NCBI RefSeq assembly: GCF_001625195.1
Contig: NC_054390.1
Span: forward strand, 4,736,027 to 4,800,026
Source: Drechmeria coniospora
Taxonomy: Eukaryota; Ascomycota; Sordariomycetes; Hypocreales; Ophiocordycipitaceae
Direction of reading: 5' to 3'
Length of the DNA stretch: 64,000 nt
How positions within the stretch are numbered: position 1 is the first letter of the stretch; each line of letters begins with the position of its first letter. The translations under genes were made by a program, and so were the position numbers. Below the pieces are notes generated by a model. It searched no databases. It was not told the origin of the DNA and worked only from the letters and a program-made list of their open reading frames with translations. Below are positions 27,035-37,529 of this stretch, piece by piece.

Positions 27035-28182
27035 CTAAACTTTCGTTGCCTGCTTGACGATCTGTTCAAGCTCATCCGTGATGTCGTGCAATGGAAAGTC
27101 TACGCGAGAACCCACAATGGTCGTACCATTTTCTGCCTTCTTGGCGTCACCAAAAAACTCGGTAACGACGAAAACACGATCCTCAATCTGTGATGTGCAC
27201 GTGGCGGATCCGCCATCCCCGGCGTGCTTGTTGGCGATGGTGCCGATGATCTCCGCCTGTTTCCACTCCGTGTCCGAGGATCGAACAACGACAGTGCCCT
27301 GTTCGCAGTTGACAAGGAGGATCATACCACTGTACTTTGGAGGGAGGAATGCTCCATCCAAGGCTGTTCCCACTCTGGCATTCGTTTCCGTCTTTCCTGT
27401 CCACGCAACTTCTTCGGGCGTTCCCTTTTCTTTCGTCATGTCGAGGCGAAATAGCTTTCCGCTCTCGTCGTCGCTCACTACGAGCCAACCATTGTGGGGT
27501 ACTATTCCGGTGAAGCCTGCTGTCGTCGAGGTTTTGTTGAGGGGTGAGGCGAACCACTCATCGACTTTGTCGCCATTGGGGTTGATGCGAAGGATGCTCG
27601 TTGGGTATGTACCAACTACAAAGGCCGTGCCGTCCGATGCGTGTGCGATGTCTTGAAACCCGCCATATCTTCCCTTGGAGGTCTTGGCCAAGTTGACCCT
27701 GTAGTCTTCTTTGCCGCTTTCGAGATTGAGGGCGACGATGAAGCTATCGCCAGAAATATCCTTACCCCCCGTCTCGAATGGGGCTCCGTGGTTGATGCTA
27801 ATCGCCAGCCGGTTTCGGGGAGCGTCCATCTCGACACCGCTCGCATGCAGGAGCGGATTAAAGCTGAGGTCCGTGAAATTAAGCACATTATCAACTTTCC
27901 CACTAGCATGATCAAAGACAGCAACGGTCGAATTGTAGAGCGAGCTGCCATATTTCGCGGTCAACATAGGTCGCAAGGCCTTCCCGAATCTTCTAATGTA
28001 TCATACCTGATATAGGAAACACACTTCTTTTCATCATACACGAGAGTTTCCGGGTACAACTGAAACGAACTGATAATTTTGTCTCCCGCGTCGATTTTTT
28101 TACAAGTCTTGGCTACCTGGCGATTGGTGCAAGCTCCCGCGACGAAGGCGGCAAAGGACGCGGAAACGAGTGTGGAACGCAT
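27035..28182 (-). CDS. TRI14-like secreted protein
   Basis: Two exons, 28182-28007 and 27944-27035, with a 62-nt intron (GTATGA...GGCAG, branch-like TGTTGACC); the join keeps phase and gives 361 residues. The start at 28182 gives a short signal peptide (MRSTLVSASFAAFVAGA); an ATG 11 codons upstream (28215) is possible. Family features: KIISSFQLYPETL near the N-terminus, NLAKTSKGRYGGFQD, FVVGTYPTSILR, FTGIVPHNGW and the FLPPKYSG segment, which I recognise from the TRI14 family first described in the Fusarium trichothecene cluster. The repeat pattern suggests a beta-propeller-like fold. No other trichothecene gene (TRI5, TRI4, TRI101) is in the window, so it is an orphan homologue and its function is unknown. 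Confidence 0.8.
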
Positions 28183-29921
28183 CTTGAAGAGATACCGCGT
28201 TAGAAATGCTACCACGGAAATTTGGTGATGATGAGTTCAATGCATTGAATGTCTTCACCGATGATGATTGAACAAATAGTGGCCGAGTTAGGTGAATATA
28301 TACTCGTCCATGGTGTCCCCTTTCAACGCTGCATGAAGACACGCAGCACAGCGTTTCATCCAGAACTACGAATTCTGCGGGAGCCGGTGAAGCATGACCG
28401 AAAATCATCACACGAGAATGGCCGTTGCGTCCATCCCTGAGTAGGCTTTCAGCACGGACACGACATTACGCAAGTCTCATCTTCCCCTGGGCGGGATAGC
28501 CGAGAGTTGCTGGTCGTATGAAGCAGAAAATACCATGCTAGCTGTAGAAAATGTAATCATTGGACCGAAAATAAGGTTTGAAAACTTGGCTGATGTCTCA
28601 GTCCACCGCTGGAAGTTGCAGCATTGGCAGACATGCAACGGACCCCTGAGCGGTACCCCGGAACTTGCTCTGTCGTCCATCCCGCGATCGTGGGCATGAC
28701 TGATTACAACTGTAAAAACACATGCCTCCTTACAAATCACCCGTTACATGGGGGGGTTATCTAGCTTTGACTGTTTTCGGAGGCAGTAGGACGCGAATGG
28801 GAGCAGCAGGGAGCGATAATGACTCTGCACTCAACACGTAACGCCAAGGATTCGGGCCATGCTTGCCAGTCGGATACAATGGAACCTAATCAGGGAAATT
28901 AGGGAAAGAAACTTTAGTGCTATGTCATAATTCAACGGAAGTTCCATGAAGATAATTCGTATATTGCGACAAAAGGCTGTCCATTGCCTGGGAGCTTGAG
29001 GCTCCATCCGCTGCATGCAGACCTTGTTGCTGTTGGGCTCTTTCTGCTATAGTAATCTAGTTGTACATAGATTACGTAGCAGTACCGCTGCGTTCCCCTT
29101 ATTACATGCGACGGACCGCTATTACCACCCTGTGTCGCCATAAGACCAAATCGAAGGCTGGCACCGCAGCCCACTTTCTCGATCAAATACATTACACCAC
29201 CTTGGCACTTGTCACTGGAGAGCCATAAGGTGTGACCAGGAGGGCTAACGTCAGCACCCGCTTGACTTATGGGTCGAGTTGATGAATGCACCAGGAAAAG
29301 ATGGTTTCAACATAACATCAGTTCAATTTACGAGGCGACCTACTGGACCTGATGATGATCCAGCGGCTTACTGTCGCTAGGGATCGACGCTTGTAGGCCT
29401 GATTACTTGGGACCCTCGCGCTCCTGACTTGCTTTTCCTCATCCAGAACTCAGTGGCTTACTGTCGCCAAGCAGAGATTTGAATAGAATGGGATTCGACG
29501 AATCGGACCACGCCAGTGAGAATAATTAACAGGGGGCAACCGGTCACTTTACTGTCGACTAACTTCCGGATCAGGTATTCGTTTCACTTGAATTCGATTC
29601 TGCCTGCTTCCGGTCCGTTATAGGTTGCGAACTACGCGGTCGAGGATTGAACAATCGGCCTGCGACGCTTGGGCTCCGAGCTTATGCAATGGATGTCGTA
29701 AAGCAAGATGACTTTCTCGGCTTTGGTCGCATGATTCGACTGATAACAACACCAATTTCATAAATCCTTTCGTACCATGCCGATCTCGATATCGAGCGTC
29801 CTTCGCTCATACATACTGCTACTGGGCGATAGTTAATACCAGGCCCATACTAGATAGACTTGGCGCTGCTTCGACGACGAGTAGGCACTGCTTGTTATTT
29901 TTTTCTAGATCACCCGCCGGA
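28183..29921. other. Intergenic, nothing coding
   Basis: 1.7 kb between divergent genes. The only structure noticed is a 13-bp string GGCTTACTGTCGC at 29365 and 29455 with a degenerate third copy near 29548, about 90 bp apart. A T-rich stretch ending in TTTTTTCTAG at 29899-29908 just before the next gene could be a 5'-UTR splice acceptor. No RNA gene or coding frame is supported. Confidence 0.55.
29365..29560. repeat. Weak ~90-bp direct repeat
   Basis: GGCTTACTGTCGC occurs at 29365-29377 and 29455-29467, and a degenerate TTTACTGTCG near 29548. Flanking similarity is low (CAGC/TGG before the core), so this is either a very diverged tandem array or chance. Confidence 0.3.
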
Positions 29922-31035
29922 ATGGATTTGCCCACCTTGGACTTTTCTCTCTTCGCTCAGGGCTCCCGTGCCGAGAGCAAGACGCTTGCCAAAGCGCTGG
30001 TGAAAAGTTTCAAGGATCATGGTTTCGTCAAGCTCGTGAATCATGGTCTCCCCGAGGAAACTGTTAAAGCATACATGGGCGCAGTATGTTGCGCCATCAT
30101 TAGCCCTCGGCTTCTTCCCCTCTAACGACACGTTGTCAGGCCGTCGACTTTTTTGCGCTGCCCACTGAAGCCAAGATGGGGATCTCTAACCCTCGGGGTC
30201 CCAACCCACAACGAGGCTTCAGCTGGGTCGGTGCCGAACAGACTTCCAAACTTCGGAAAGAGAACCTCGAAGGCCAATCATCGTGGGACGAACTAATGGA
30301 CGCCCGTGTAAGTGATGGCATCGGTTGACAATACATCCGAAACACACTCTAATGTGAGTTCAGGAGCACTTCGACGCCGGCCCGCCAGGGGACGTCGAGT
30401 TTCCCAACAAATGGCCGTCAGACGATGTGCTTCCAGGCTTCCAGAAGCTGATGGAGAGCTGCTACATGCAGCTCCAAGGCGTTTGTCTGGAGATTATGAG
30501 CGCCATGGAAGTGGGCTTAGACATGCCTACCGGCTCCTTGGCTGAGCGATGTAAGCCGGCATCCAGTGAGCTGCGACTGAACCACTATCCGCCGACCGAC
30601 CTGCGGCAGCTGGCAGACGGCAAGGTGAAGCGAACGTGGCCGCATACGGATTTTGGAATCATCACCCTATTATTCCAGGATAGCGTGGGTGGACTCGAGT
30701 TGGAGGATCGTTCAAAACCGGGTACGTTTGCTCCAGTACTGCCAGGCGACCCGAGCGGCAAGACGGAGATGGTGGTCAACATCAGTGACACCTTTCAACG
30801 CTGGACCAACGATGTCGTCAAGGCCGGCGTACATCAAGTCTCGGTGCCGCCCAGCATGAAAGGTGCTACGGAAGGATTCTGTCCCGAGCGGTACTCGGGC
30901 ATCTTCTTCTTCAAAGCCCATCGGGAAATGTCGGCAGGACCGCTGCCCCATTTCGTGACTGAGAAAAGGCCGGCAGCATATGACGAGATCACGGCGCTCC
31001 AGTATCAACAGCGAATGACCCAGGTTCTATACTGA
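29922..31035 (+). CDS. 2-oxoglutarate/Fe(II)-dependent dioxygenase (isopenicillin N synthase-like fold)
   Basis: Three exons, 29922-30083, 30140-30307 and 30364-31035; both introns are 56 nt, GT-AG and phase 0, total 333 residues. The N-terminus is the DIOX_N type (LPTLDFSLF ... SFKDHGFVKLVNHGL), exon 2 carries FFALPTEAKMG. The catalytic jelly roll shows the iron ligands H-T-D (WPHTDFGIITLLFQD) and the distal His (KAGVHQV), then R-Y-S for 2-oxoglutarate binding (ERYSGIFFF). This is the usual fungal small-molecule 2OG oxygenase. The substrate cannot be told; no biosynthetic partner lies directly beside it (an SRPK-like kinase relic is downstream). Confidence 0.9.
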
Positions 31036-31648
31036 TGTAGCTGCATAGAACGTGTATTCAACTGTTTCCCGGTGGCAGGATAGCGGCATGTAGCGTCCAA
31101 CTGCAATTTGTGAGGCAAATCGGGGGAACATGTAGGGAAATTATCCAACTGCACTTCCGTAACCAAGTAGCCAAGGCGCCTATCTTGCGACCAAGGGCGT
31201 TCGTAGTCTCATGGAAAGAGACGCGTACACACTTCCTCGAACGATCCCGGTTTGTGGCCCGCCGCTTGACGGCCAGAGAGAGAGTTACCACGCATGAGAA
31301 GTGCATGATGCACATATGCTGATGACGAGGGGTACAAGCAATTGATCGTCGTGACAATGGCAGGCCGCTTGGGATGGGGCGGCACTTTCGGTCGAAGCTA
31401 GGCCAATATGAGCGCCGTACCCTGGCGCCTTTGTTACCGACTATGGCCTCGACTAGAGGGCGATAATTCTCGTGTCCCCGGTACTATTAAACCAGCATAC
31501 CATCGGGGACGGCGATCATTGTATGCCAGCGGTATTGCTCTGGCGCTGTCGGATTAAGCGGCGTCAATCTTGAAAGAGATATTTGCCAACAGCGGATAGA
31601 CAGACGCTTCATTTTCCATTGGTGTACCCATATATCGATTACTGAAGA
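31036..31648. other. Intergenic, nothing recognised
   Basis: Spacer between the 2OG oxygenase (+) and the kinase relic (-). Short frames on both strands lack family features. The GAGAGAGAG run near 31278 is trivial. Confidence 0.5.
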
Positions 31649-33056
31649 CTAGGAATTGATCCACGGATCCTGGTGGAGCTGCTTCGCCGTCTTCCTGTCC
31701 TCTGGCCGCCATTGCAGCATCCCCTCTATCAGATTCAAGAAGGCCTTCTTGTTCTTTCCAAAAGAAATGTCTCGCATGCTTCAAGACTGGCGCTGGGTGG
31801 GATTGGAATCTTGGCAATCCATTCACCTGCCACGAAAGTTAGCCCGTTGCCGCAAGCACTGCGCAATCCGACACGACTTGCCATCTTCTGTAAAGAACTC
31901 TCGACTCCGCTGGCCTCTGTCCAGCAGGTCTAGGGGCGGGGGACCGAGTAGCGCAATCACCTCTGCCAGGTGTGCTCGAGTCGAGTAATCGCCATCATCG
32001 GGGTCGCTTCCGTAGAATAAGTGTCGGCCTTGAAAAATATCCCAGATCTGGCAACGATGTTAGCTGCTGCCCCGATTTATGACGTACGCGCAGCATACCA
32101 TGGCCCCAACGTTCCAAATGTCGACGGGATAGCTCCACTCAGCCTGAAGCATCACCTCTGGCGCTCGATACACGGCAGGTTGTGCATCCTGATTTCGCTT
32201 CACGTCCCCTCGAACCGCTGCGCCGAAGTCGCTGAGCACAGGACCGCCGAACCTTCCGAGGCAGCTCAAAGGAACGGGACGCATAAACGGTAGAGTTTCC
32301 CACGAATTTACGGGGACAAGGCGAGCATGTCTCTGCTTTGACAAAGTCGTCGAGCAATTTTTTGTCCTTGATATCTTGAAGAATATTGTCGGCTTTGATG
32401 TCTGCGACGGATCAGGACCAGGCAATAGTGCTGGTGGTATACGCAATACGTCTCCGCGTTATGCACTTGCCTGTATGCACCAGCTTGCACTCGGAGTGCA
32501 GGTAGTCGAGGGCCATAAAGAGATGTCTGAGTCCAGCCTTGAGAAAATCCTCCGTGAAGCGCCCGCTCTCGTTTCTTCGCAGCAAGTCCTTCCAGCTCTC
32601 CCACATCTCCCACATTGGGCGTTGATCGAGGCAAGAATGGTCTCCGCCAGACCGGTGAAGCTGGAATAGGTCGAGGGCCGTTCTCACATGGCGGTGGTCA
32701 GGGTGTGCCGGGTTCGTCTTCCCGATGGCTTCGAGGACTTGGAATTCCTTGGCGCGGCTGTGGTCGCGCGTATATACCTTCAACGCAACATACCGGTTGT
32801 TGCCATCCTGCAAGTTCTTTGCGAGCCATACAGTTGACGTCGTGCCATATCCCAACTTCCCCACCACCTGATACTTGGACGAAAATATTTCGCCGATATT
32901 AACGGGATAGAACTGCCCAGTCTTGAACTCTCTGAGCTGCTCCTCCTCGAGCAGCACCGTGTCGTCGATGATCTCGAATCCCGCTGTGGGAAACTGGATT
33001 GGCGGTAATGGGGCCCTGCGTGATAGACTCCTCACCCACTTCGGTACAGACGCCAT
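31649..33056 (-). pseudogene. SRPK-like protein kinase with two frameshifts
   Basis: Exons 33056-32471, 32401-32099, 32047-31882 and 31826-31649. Introns 1 and 3 use GC-AG borders (GCAAGT...CAG); intron 2 is GT-AG. Exon 1 has the glycine loop GKLGYGTTSTVWLAK and VALKVYT lysine; the exon 1/2 join gives the SRPK-type catalytic loop HTDIKADN; exon 2 holds SDFGAAV, YRAPEV and SYPVDIWNVG. The frame breaks twice: about 32244-32260, between ELPRK and GGPVLSDFG (one extra base), and about 31766-31775, between SLEACET and KKAFLNLIEG (one base short). The two indels are opposite in sign, so downstream phase is restored. Either the gene is decaying or both sites are assembly errors. The start at 33056 fits the family better than an ATG at 33194. 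In fungi this family phosphorylates SR-type splicing factors or has expanded lineage-specifically. Confidence 0.75.
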
Positions 33057-34158
33057 TGACGGGGGGGTGAACTCTGCTGCTGCTGCCCATGGGACAGATG
33101 GCTCATGTTTGGCCGCGTGTTGAAATGGACAAGAGCTGAACGGAGAGCTACTCCGTATTATATGATAAGACAAGTTGTTGATCCGATTCCCCACATGAAC
33201 CAGGCAACCTACGGGGGGGGGGGGTGGTATTGAATGTACGTACCTACAAGCTACATGTACAGAGTACTCTGTACTGAATTACGGAGTACTCCATACAAGT
33301 AGTTGTATTGATACCGGCAGGGATGGCTCACGGGAAACAATAGATCGACCAAGCGTCAATGATAGCTCTACAGTAAGTACTTACTTACGGAGTATTCCGT
33401 ACAAGCACAGTACAGTACATGTATGTGGCGCCAAAGTGCCAGTAACGGGGGTAAAGTCCGGGTCTGTTGCTGTTTGCGCAATGCTATCCACCTTCTCGCT
33501 AGCAGAGACTGCGGGCGGGCACCTAGCGGTCTACCACTATTTCGACGGCAAATACTCGTACTGGAAGGTGTCCGCCTAGAAGCACATCAATGAATCGTTC
33601 TACCCATCTGACGATGGTTGAATCTGTGTCTGACAAATAAAAGCGGATTGAACTCCTTGCCGTCTGTTGCGAGATACTTACAGTACATGTACTTACTCCG
33701 TACAGTACTAACGACTAGCATCATGATCGGACGAGCGGAAGACAACATCGGAATAGGCAACCCGCCTGCATGATTTGAGAGGACGGCAGTAATAGTGCTT
33801 GTGTGATGAGAAAAGAGTAAGCAGTCGCGCCAAGAGCCGCAGGTAGGCTTCTATCTCGGAGCAGAAATGAACAATCGGGATGGAACAGGAACCGGCAAAA
33901 TGGATGATATCAGGCGATGAGGCGGATGCCAGCCCCACGAGTCAATACACGACAACACCATCAACCATAATTCGTGCGTACATGCGAATCATACTGACTA
34001 GAGAAGATCAATCCCCTTGCATGACGTACACCGAATATCTCATTATTTTGGATATGCCAGAGAAGCAAAAACTCCACGTGCAAATGTGAGGGTACGGAAG
34101 ACGATGATTGAGCCAACAGTGTCAAACCAAGAGCATGCTTGACAAATACGTCCACAGG
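33057..34158. other. Intergenic with G12 run and GTAC palindromes
   Basis: Holds a G12 homopolymer (33213-33224), then GTACTCC-type palindromes at 33240-33420 and 33680-33712. No supported gene; a frame of 76 codons at 33938-33708 (-) has no recognisable features. Confidence 0.6.
33240..33420. repeat. GTAC/TACTCCGTAC palindrome tract
   Basis: Contains TACAGAGTACTCTGTA (a perfect palindrome at 33259-33274), TACGGAGTACTCCATA and TACGGAGTATTCCGTA, i.e. diverged copies of the 16-bp palindrome seen intact at 24898. Confidence 0.75.
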
Positions 34159-35360
34159 CTACGAATCGAACAGATTACGATACCAGTATTCTTTCGGGTC
34201 ACCAAGACACTCCCCCACGGTTACGGCCCGGAAGCCGTTTTTGTAGAGCGACTCGAGCATGTGTTTTGTAAGATTATGCGCCGTCTGGTATATCGGATCG
34301 TGCTCCACTCCTAGCCACGTTGTTTCTGTTGGATTGCGCCCATCGACATTTTCATCCCAGATATTTTTGGACTCCTGGATCAGCCCAGGGCTGTCGTGCA
34401 GGTACCCTTTGGTGTCGAGGTTGAAATAGGTGACGTGGTAGCCGAGCTCACCAAGCCAGCGATCCGTCCGCTCGTTGCTTGCCGAGTATGGCGGACGCAG
34501 GTATGTCGGAAAGAAGCCGAGTATGTTGGCGAGGGCGATTTCATTGTAAATAATCTGCTGATGGAATGCTCTCCAGCCAAGGTCCGTAAGTCGTTGATGA
34601 GACCATGTGTGACTGGCAACCTGGTGGCCGTCGGCCACCATGCGCTTGATGAGGGCAGGCCAAGGCGTGTTTGGATCATTGATGGCGCCTTTGCCGAAAT
34701 TACGGCCCGTTACAAAGAAGGTGGCCTTGGCTTGATATAACTAGCTTTCGTTAGTGCCCTGCTTTTTTACCGCGTAAAAAATAGCATACCGCGAGAAGGT
34801 CAAGTATATGCTCGGTGTGAGTGTACGGTCCGTCGTCAAATGATAGCGCAATGCCTCCGTATACTTCGCAGCGATAGATGCCCTCGCCATACGGCACCAG
34901 GCCAACTTTAGGCCTAGGAATGGTTTCTGTGCCTTGTCCTCGTGGACGAATATTGCCGTCACAGCTGTCGCTATGCTCAAGCTGACATGCCGGGGATGAG
35001 CAATACGAGTAGCCGCGGCCGCACCAGCTGCATCGGATGTCAGGCACCATCCTTTGGAACAATCAAGATGCCTTACCCCCCGCTACTGCAGCATTGGCCT
35101 TTCCCACAGGAGGTGCCGGACTCTGATCCACACCGTTCATTCTCCGAGGCCTGCCGTTTGACTCCCACCAGGTATTGATTGTCGTTATATGGAACGATGT
35201 CAGATCCATCCAGCGGCACGATGTCTGGGTATCGACCTGACGCTCGGCCAGTAGCAATGTTTCGCGCCCTGGATTGCGGATGATTGGTTCTCTCCGCGCC
35301 CACCAGAGCCAGAATGTACAAAAGTATTGTAATCATTGGGGCGCTTTGGAAGCAGAGCAA
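34159..35360 (-). CDS. Secreted polysaccharide (chitin) deacetylase with N-terminal chitin-binding domain
   Basis: Three exons, 35360-35077, 35027-34790 and 34740-34159; both introns are 49 nt GT-AG and keep phase (367 residues; 359 if the ATG at 35336 is used). A hydrophobic signal segment (ITILLYILALVG) comes first. A CBM18 hevein-type chitin-binding domain follows: CGSESGTSCGKGQCCSSGG, then WCGRGYSYC across intron 1. The NodB domain shows FDDGPY (motif 1), SHTWSH with H-x3-H metal ligands (motif 2), and RPPYSA (motif 3). These are intact, so deacetylase activity is expected, on chitin or chito-oligomers in the wall or host cuticle. It is encoded alone, with repeat-rich spacers on both sides. 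Confidence 0.9.
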
Positions 35361-36830
35361 GAGTCTTACTGTTCAGAGGTGCGTTCGGTCACTGGCCGGA
35401 GAGAAAACTGCATTGAAAATCAGAGCGACGCAGCCAACATTTATTGACAAAGTTTCTTGGTTTTGCTTCGTCCATGACATTAATTACAACTATTAGAAAC
35501 GCGCGGCCGTGATACGATGATAGTATTCGGCTTTAATATCGTGCACGGCATGACTTGCATGTCTACCCAAGTCGAATGCGGAAACCGGCGCAAGAATACT
35601 ACGATAATCTCCAAGGGAAGGGCTCATGATGGTCACAAGGAATCTCTGTCGTAGAACCATTCATGTGTTTCTGAATCCAATCTACTGGTCATGTCTCACT
35701 CGCATCCCGATGGTGATACTAACCTCGTATTGCTATCTCAGCAATTGAAGCACAATACTAGAGGTGGGTGTGGATCGCTTGATAGGAACGGGATACTTCC
35801 GTGGAGAGAATTGACTGATTTGCTCAATATATGTCAGCGGAGCTGGCATGAATGAACCTGGGTCGGTCCAAGTTCAACGGGAGGCAGCTCAATAAATGCT
35901 TGCAGGGTCAGATGCAGGAATCATAATGGTTTGGTTAGCAATTCATGGACTGGACGAACCAATGCGGTGTACCTGTGACATTTTCCGACAACACCAACGT
36001 GGTACCACCGCCCCGCGAGGAGGATAATTACGAACAATTAACCCTGAATGTATGCAGAAAAATGAGCGTTCGAGACTGGATGGGGGATACGGCCAGCACG
36101 GCAAGCCGGAGACATGGGTCGAATTCGAATCCATACCGCGACGGGGGAAAATTCGATGCCATGGTTGGTTGTCGGCTCTGCAAGAATTGTGATGTTAGGC
36201 AACGCGCATAAAATTGTATGCCAGCCAACAGGATGCAATACCGACCCCGGCCGTAGATGCTGAGTGTGCAACTTCTCATGGAGAAGGACCGGCGAATATC
36301 GGATCATACCATGTATCGGACATGAATTGCATTTCATCACCGTTTCGACCGTCCTCGTCATCTGATTTCTTCTTGTCGGGCCATCCAAAAGTCAGCGTAG
36401 CTAGTCTCTTGTTGTTTTCTTTCCATGCAGCCTCGCTAAGCAGTTTGAGCCCTAAGTCGCTGTACCGTTGCGCAGCGTAAGGATGCTGACGATGGTCATC
36501 CAACGCCTTGCGTCCCGCCAGCCATTACCCCTACCGCTTAATGACTGCAGTCCACCGACACGAAGGAAGACCCTGGAGGTAGAAGGCTGGAGAGAGGGAT
36601 CCTGTCACGGGTTCGTCTGTGGAGGCGGGAGGATTGACGCGGCGGAGGACGGCTTGGACACAGCAGGGTCGGTGGATTGGCGGATGGTGTGGACGATCTA
36701 CTCCACGTGACATGACGCCAAGATGGAGATTTCAGGCCACCGATGGAGCTACAAGTATTATTACGAAGTACACAAACGGGGAATTGCTTAGTTAGGATTA
36801 GTTAGTATGGTTAGGATCGTTATCTTATGG

Positions 36831-36839
36831 ATCTGATAA
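36831..36839 (+). promoter_or_regulatory. ATCTGATAA, candidate iron-responsive GATA (SreA-type) site
   Basis: Exact match to ATCWGATAA, the consensus reported for fungal iron-repressing GATA factors (SreA/Sre). A second GATA core (TTATC) lies at 36820-36824. It is about 690 bp upstream of the siderophore-type transporter start, a fitting target, which raises its plausibility above chance. Confidence 0.5.
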
Positions 36840-36864
36840 ATGGAGGCCCGACGGTGCAATTTTT

Positions 36865-37340
36865 GCGTACTTGTACTTACCATGGAGTACTTGTCATATT
36901 ACAATGACACCTACAAATAATACTTATTATGGAGAACTTGGAAGTACAATACATGTAATGAAGTAGTACTTGATGTGCACATATAAGTACTTTTACGCCT
37001 ATGAGCCGCTGTAAGTACTCTGTACGGAGTACAAGTATGACCATGTACCTCGAAATACCACTCCGGCATACATTTCTACAGTACATGTGCGTTGACCATG
37101 TAGAATAAACTAAACTTCGAGAATCATGCAAGCTTCGACGCCTGCAATATATATAGTTCGCATGGCCCTTGTGGGAGAATTTCGTTGGTGTCGTGACGGT
37201 AAGCAGCCAGGGTTGTGGTTAGTACCCAAGCCTGCCCACCCTCTGCTCGCTACGCCATCGCTGCTCGGGGGCTTTTCCCTGCAATACCTCCCTATAATAT
37301 GCCTGCATACTCCGTACAGTATTTACAGGTACAGTACATT
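36865..37340. repeat. GTAC palindrome tract
   Basis: Repeated GTACTTGTACTTAC, TGTACGGAGTACAAG (37021), ATACTCCGTACAGTA (37307) and similar strings, in the promoter region of the transporter gene. Confidence 0.65.
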
Positions 37341-37529
37341 TGAAATTTCCGTTGCACGATTCGGCACAACCACCTCTGGATTTTCATCGTCATCTCTCAC
37401 CCGACCTTCTGCCTCGTGCAACCCATTCGACTTTTCACCGTGCTTCACCGGCAACGCCGCTTCCAACCAGTGTCCATAGTAGTTCTCTCGACGACCCCAG
37501 ATCGCGCAGATCGTCAATGGTTAAACATC

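Larger units (their letters stand above)
35361..37529. other. Intergenic, gene-poor; repeats and iron-type GATA site
   Basis: 2.2 kb. Around 36276-36503 on the minus strand there is a 75-codon frame with an ordinary protein-like composition (SDLGLKLLSEAAWKEN), which could be a relic or small gene, but nothing else supports it. A run of GTTAG-like units lies at 36787-36816, an ATCTGATAA site at 36831, and GTAC palindromes at about 36865-37105 and 37306-37340. Confidence 0.5.

Noticed and set aside
29922..31035. 2OG oxygenase considered as part of the betaine block
   Set aside because: It belongs to a very broad family, lies beyond the TRI14-like gene and shares no regulatory feature with the block.
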